From Liolophura sinensis (taxonomy: Eukaryota; Mollusca; Polyplacophora; Chitonida; Chitonidae), in the NCBI RefSeq assembly GCF_032854445.1, contig NC_088296.1, positions 22,621,853-22,685,852 on the forward strand: DNA of 64,000 nucleotides, given 5' to 3'. Made by a program: the position numbers and the translations under genes. The notes under the pieces were generated by a model. That model was not told the DNA's origin, ran no database searches, and was given only the letters and a program-made list of their open reading frames with translations. Shown here one piece after another: positions 60,241-64,000 of this stretch; positions within the stretch are counted from its first letter, which is position 1, and every line of letters starts with the position of its first letter.

Positions 60241-62347
60241 AAGTAAATAAATAGATAAGAAAATAAATTATTAAAATAATGAAACAAAATTTGAATGTGG
60301 TATTAAGCACATGCATATAATAAGAAAATTTACTTGTTTTTATAGTGTATTATTCTGATCAGGCTAATATTTAAGAGGACTCAGAATGGGTTAGAACTTT
60401 GAAAGCAATCTTTTACCCAAAATGATTCTGGGAAACCCTTTCATTCATGTCCCAATATAGCTGTTAGTCAGTTCTATTATTTATGATCGTTTTGGTATCG
60501 TATCTCTATATATTTGTAGGGCGCTTGTACTTCAGCCATTCCAGTCAGTTGCTATTGGTCACAGATGGTTGATTTCAAGCAAATATAACTGTATCATTGA
60601 TGGAGAACTAACGGCAGTTTTTTTTTTCTTTTGGAAATAGTTTTAGTTTTAAGGTGTCATCCAAAAGTGTTCTAATGTTTTATTGGACAGTCTCTTTAAG
60701 AACGGATTCATTTATTTCGAGGCATTAATAAAAACGAATGTTTATCGGGTCAAGCCACTTCGGCAAAAATCTGAGCCATATCACAATATGGCCTTTAACT
60801 GCATTATTCATTATTCAAGTAGGTACATACATCAGTCACATTGTTGTTCAATAACTGAACCATAGACTGGAACGATTATAACAACAAGATCCACAGAATC
60901 TACTCTGCCGTATAAGGCATCGTGATAAAAATTAACGATGAATTATATTCAAAATGTAATGATGACAAACAGGTGTTCCAGGCCATTGAAGTCGCGGACT
61001 CGACATCAATTCTGGAGGACGATTGAAGTCACGGACTCGAAATAAGTTCTGGCCGATTTCGCGGCGGCTTTAAGTGAGGAAGTTTTTCAGGTACCTGGCG
61101 AATTGCGTTGATTTATATACCCCAGCCCATAAACATGGCCGCCACCACAAAAGTGGAAAATAATAGGAGACTTTCGACTTCCCCTCGAAGCGTTTTGGCT
61201 TATATTGAAAAACAGTCCTACTGTATCACGTGATTTGTGACAAATCGTTGATTAACGTTGATTAATTTACCGATTACTCTTCTCACCGTGTTCCGGTTTT
61301 AACCTTCTTCGTTTAAAAACTTCTCATGTTCACAAATGTTCAGCTCGTTAATTTTCTCCATCGTTCATCTACTCTAACTTACTTTTCGTGAAACTTTTTC
61401 AGATGTCCATGTTATAGTAAGTGTTGTAATAAATAGTTGGGTAACGTTTTTGACGGGTCACGTGTTATAGTATGACTTATCGCTGTAACGATAAATGGGA
61501 TCAAACTGGCAACTTCTCTATTTTGAGCACATGAGGTTATAAAATCACAAGGTAAAAACATTATTAATGTACAAATAAATAAATAAATTTATGATAAAAT
61601 TGACCCCTGAATTGGATGCGAGATTCGCCACACAAAGGCCTTATTAGGCTGTGGAAATAACACAGAAGAGCAATTGTGTCCATTATATCATTAAAAAATG
61701 TAAGGAATTTTCCACTTCGTTTTGATATTTCTCGAAAACATGAATGGATAAATGTGGAATAAGAAGAACTAAAATTAGACACTTCCTATGTGTTGTAATT
61801 ACCATCAAAACCCCTCTGTGTGTGATATGCATGTAAATCAGTGTCTAGGGTGCGAGCTGAAACATGCTGTTCCCGCGCCTTTGACTGGTTAAACCCTATT
61901 CTTGTACGTGTATAAATGTGTATCGCTTCCTTCAGCAGATGTTTCAGTCTTACTGATAAATTGTGAATCTAACTATGCAATTCATTTATATCATGAATTC
62001 CTTAATTTGGAGGGGACGGGGAATATACATACCTTCACACCAATATGCAAAACCTTCATACCGAAATTAAAATCATTTCTCGCAGTAAATGTTACATAAT
62101 GCGACGTCGTTATAGCTTGAAGTGTGGACAGTTCAGGCAACCTGGGACCGAAAACCTGCCAAGAAGGCAGTAGACACAAAAGTTCAATGGAATTAGACAA
62201 ACCTAATTTAGCAAGCAAACTGACGCGCATTGGAAGCAATCATTCGTCAACGTTCTAATTGCCGGGGAACAAAACCCGGCCGTCTTGTCTGGACAGAGGT
62301 TTACATAAACTTGGTTCTGGCTGAGTGATTTTAACGCAAACTGTTAG
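60241..62347. other. Gene-free stretch, nothing recognised
   Basis: No coding region or repeat family recognised. Two similar sentences (cattgaagtcgcggactcga / attgaagtcacggactcgaa) near 60987 and 61023 form a small tandem duplication. Confidence 0.4.
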
Positions 62348-62468
62348 ATCATTGGAAATCAGTTCATCAAGGGTTTTGAAAGCGTCTTTAACCGAGGAGA
62401 AAAAAGATGCTTTCATCGGTTACCACAATGTCAACAATGGCGGTTTGGTTTACTCTATGAGGCGAAGG
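62348..62468 (+). other. Orphan candidate exon
   Basis: Acceptor-like GTTAG at 62343-62347, open frame with ASLTEEKKDAFIGYHN near the middle and a good AGG|GTAAGT donor leaving in phase 0. The following candidate exon at 63919 also starts in phase 0. Family not recognised. Confidence 0.22.
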
Positions 62469-63417
62469 GTAAGTAAAGCGGAACACCTACTGTGTCCGCC
62501 TTGTCTGGCACATGCTCGAGGGGCACACATATGTATAGCTTATTATTGCCTTGTAGCCGATTAACAATTGGCGAAGCTTGGACAAGGACGGATTTCGTGG
62601 GAACAGGTCTTTAGAGAAAGTTGTTGGAAATTCAGGTAGGAAGAAATTTCGGCACCTCTAGAGGTGAAATAATGCCACGAAATGCCACTGTTAAATTAAA
62701 TATAGTTTGGTGTTATGCATGAAGCTGGTTAATACCTTGTCCTAATTGTGTAGGCCTCTAACTGAACTTAGCAATTTATTTGCTTGCATAAGTTGTTTTT
62801 AAGTTCCGAATATTCCTACAGGGTAACCAAGTCATGCGCCATATCAACATTTCGTATAATTTTGGCGCAGAGATTAAGATTTGCCGCGGTAAACTAAAGG
62901 TGCCTAATGATTTCAACTAGTGTGAGAATGCTGTGTTACTCATTTGATCAGAACACAACTGTCTAAATCTAACACTCATCATCATCAGAAATACGTTCTA
63001 ATTGGACACTTTACAAATATCCGGAAAATTGTAAGAAATCCCAATACTGACATTACATTGCAACAGTATTTATTTATTTATAAATCTCTACTAATTTATT
63101 ACGCATAAAACGCATACAGATCAACAAAAATAGAAAACAAATAGGGCTTTAATTTCTTTAGACGAGCTGCTCTTTCGTGCGACTCTCACCAGTCGAATGC
63201 GGTATTGTCCGATTCAAAAGTGAACTCTTTCCCGGGACTTGTTATATGAACAATCAAGATGATCGTGTAAAATCATCTAGTCCGTGTCTCAAAGACTGCA
63301 GCAGGGTCTATTCTAGTTCATAACTCTTGAAGCAAGTTGACTGGATCAACATATCGAGATACATACCAGCTAGTCAATACAGTAGTGTTCTGCTAAATGT
63401 TTCACTACATATATAAA

Positions 63418-63496
63418 CAAAAAAAAACAACAAAAAAAAAACCAAAAAAAGAAAGAAAAAAACAACAACAAAAAAACAAACAAACAAAAAAAACAA
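63418..63496. repeat. A-rich low-complexity tract
   Basis: Runs of A broken by single C, G or CC, next to the tail of the SINE at 63500. Probably an expanded tail or slippage product. Confidence 0.85.
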
Positions 63497-63499
63497 ATT

Positions 63500-63651
63500 C
63501 GTCATTTATTTGATTTATTTATTTGATTCGTGTTTCACGCCATACTCAAGAATATTTCACTTATACGACGGCGGCCAGCATTTTTGGTGGGACGAAACCG
63601 GGCAGAACCCGAGGGAAACCTACGACCATCTGCAGGTGTATGACAAACCTT
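63500..63651 (-). mobile_element. Family A SINE, 5'-truncated
   Basis: Two ATTT-rich tail blocks, then cgccatactcaagaatattt and the body up to gaccatctgcaggtg. Confidence 0.85.
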
Positions 63652-63918
63652 CAGACGTAAATTGCGATTTAGCTTGCTTGTTTGTTTGCCTGTGGATTAA
63701 AGAAACATTAATCCGTGTCTCCTAATAACAGCTATATAACTGGCCGAAAAGGGCTGTGGCTATCAATCTATCAAAGTTTGTAACATAAGTCAAATGTGAA
63801 ATATGATTTTTAGCTTGTTTTTGGAACTATAAAAACCCATCTAGCTGCTATCTTTTAAAACAAAGGAATCCAAATTTCAACTTTTGAATGTGACGAGGTT
63901 TTAAGTTATAATTTTCAG

Positions 63919-63982
63919 TCAGAAATGACCTTGAGGAGTCGCCTCCAGTACTATTCCCTCGGGCTGAGCACAGTGCGAGGAG
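63919..63982 (+). other. Orphan candidate exon near the right edge
   Basis: ATTTTCAG acceptor, 64 open bases reading SEMTLRSRLQYYSLGLSTV and a GAG|GTAACA donor in phase 1. Phase-compatible with 62348-62468. Confidence 0.27.
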
Positions 63983-64000
63983 GTAACATCAATTATCTAT

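Overview
The window is animal nuclear DNA, most likely from a marine mollusc or a close lophotrochozoan. The evidence is split genes with GT/AG introns, a sarcoplasmic calcium-binding protein, an SLC5 solute carrier, and many tRNA-derived SINEs of a type I recognise from mollusc genomes. The species cannot be fixed from the sequence alone. Gene density is low. Most of the window is introns, dispersed repeats and minisatellites.

Layout. Positions 1-5357 hold a Ty3/gypsy LTR retrotransposon cut by the left edge. Its integrase lies before the reverse transcriptase/RNase H remnant, as in Gmr1-like elements, and the catalytic core of the reverse transcriptase is missing. Positions 5.4-10.0 kb hold old dispersed repeats, including two SINEs in tail-to-tail inversion. 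Positions 10.06-14.55 kb are one 25-bp minisatellite of about 178 copies. Just to its right, spliced from 16.34, 20.67 and 21.24 kb, is a small gene that I reconstruct for an 89-residue secreted, four-cysteine peptide with a dibasic processing site. Its first intron carries two foldback (MITE-like) elements and a young SINE.

Positions 28.06-43.37 kb hold a complete SLC5-family sodium/solute symporter gene. Sixteen coding exons join in phase into 611 codons, close to the length of human SLC5A8. Its introns hold a 44-bp array, a 78-bp array, nested SINEs, a MITE and a duplicated segment with two CTCF-like motifs. A 22/44-bp array lies just upstream, and an E-box-rich 21-bp array lies just past the poly(A) signal.

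Positions 45.74-45.20 kb (minus strand) hold an uninterrupted 181-residue EF-hand sarcoplasmic calcium-binding protein. A duplicated block carrying TATA-like boxes and donor-like sites lies upstream of it. From 46.5 kb to the end there are SINEs, minisatellites, a LINE RNase H fragment, one copy of a repeat of roughly 0.6-0.9 kb that also occurs at 24.7 kb, and three weak orphan exon candidates on the plus strand (58.0, 62.4 and 63.9 kb) that may belong to a gene running off the right edge.

The three host genes do not form an evident pathway. Exon joins, promoters and repeat families are my reading of splice consensus, phase and similarity by eye. No transcript or database evidence was available.
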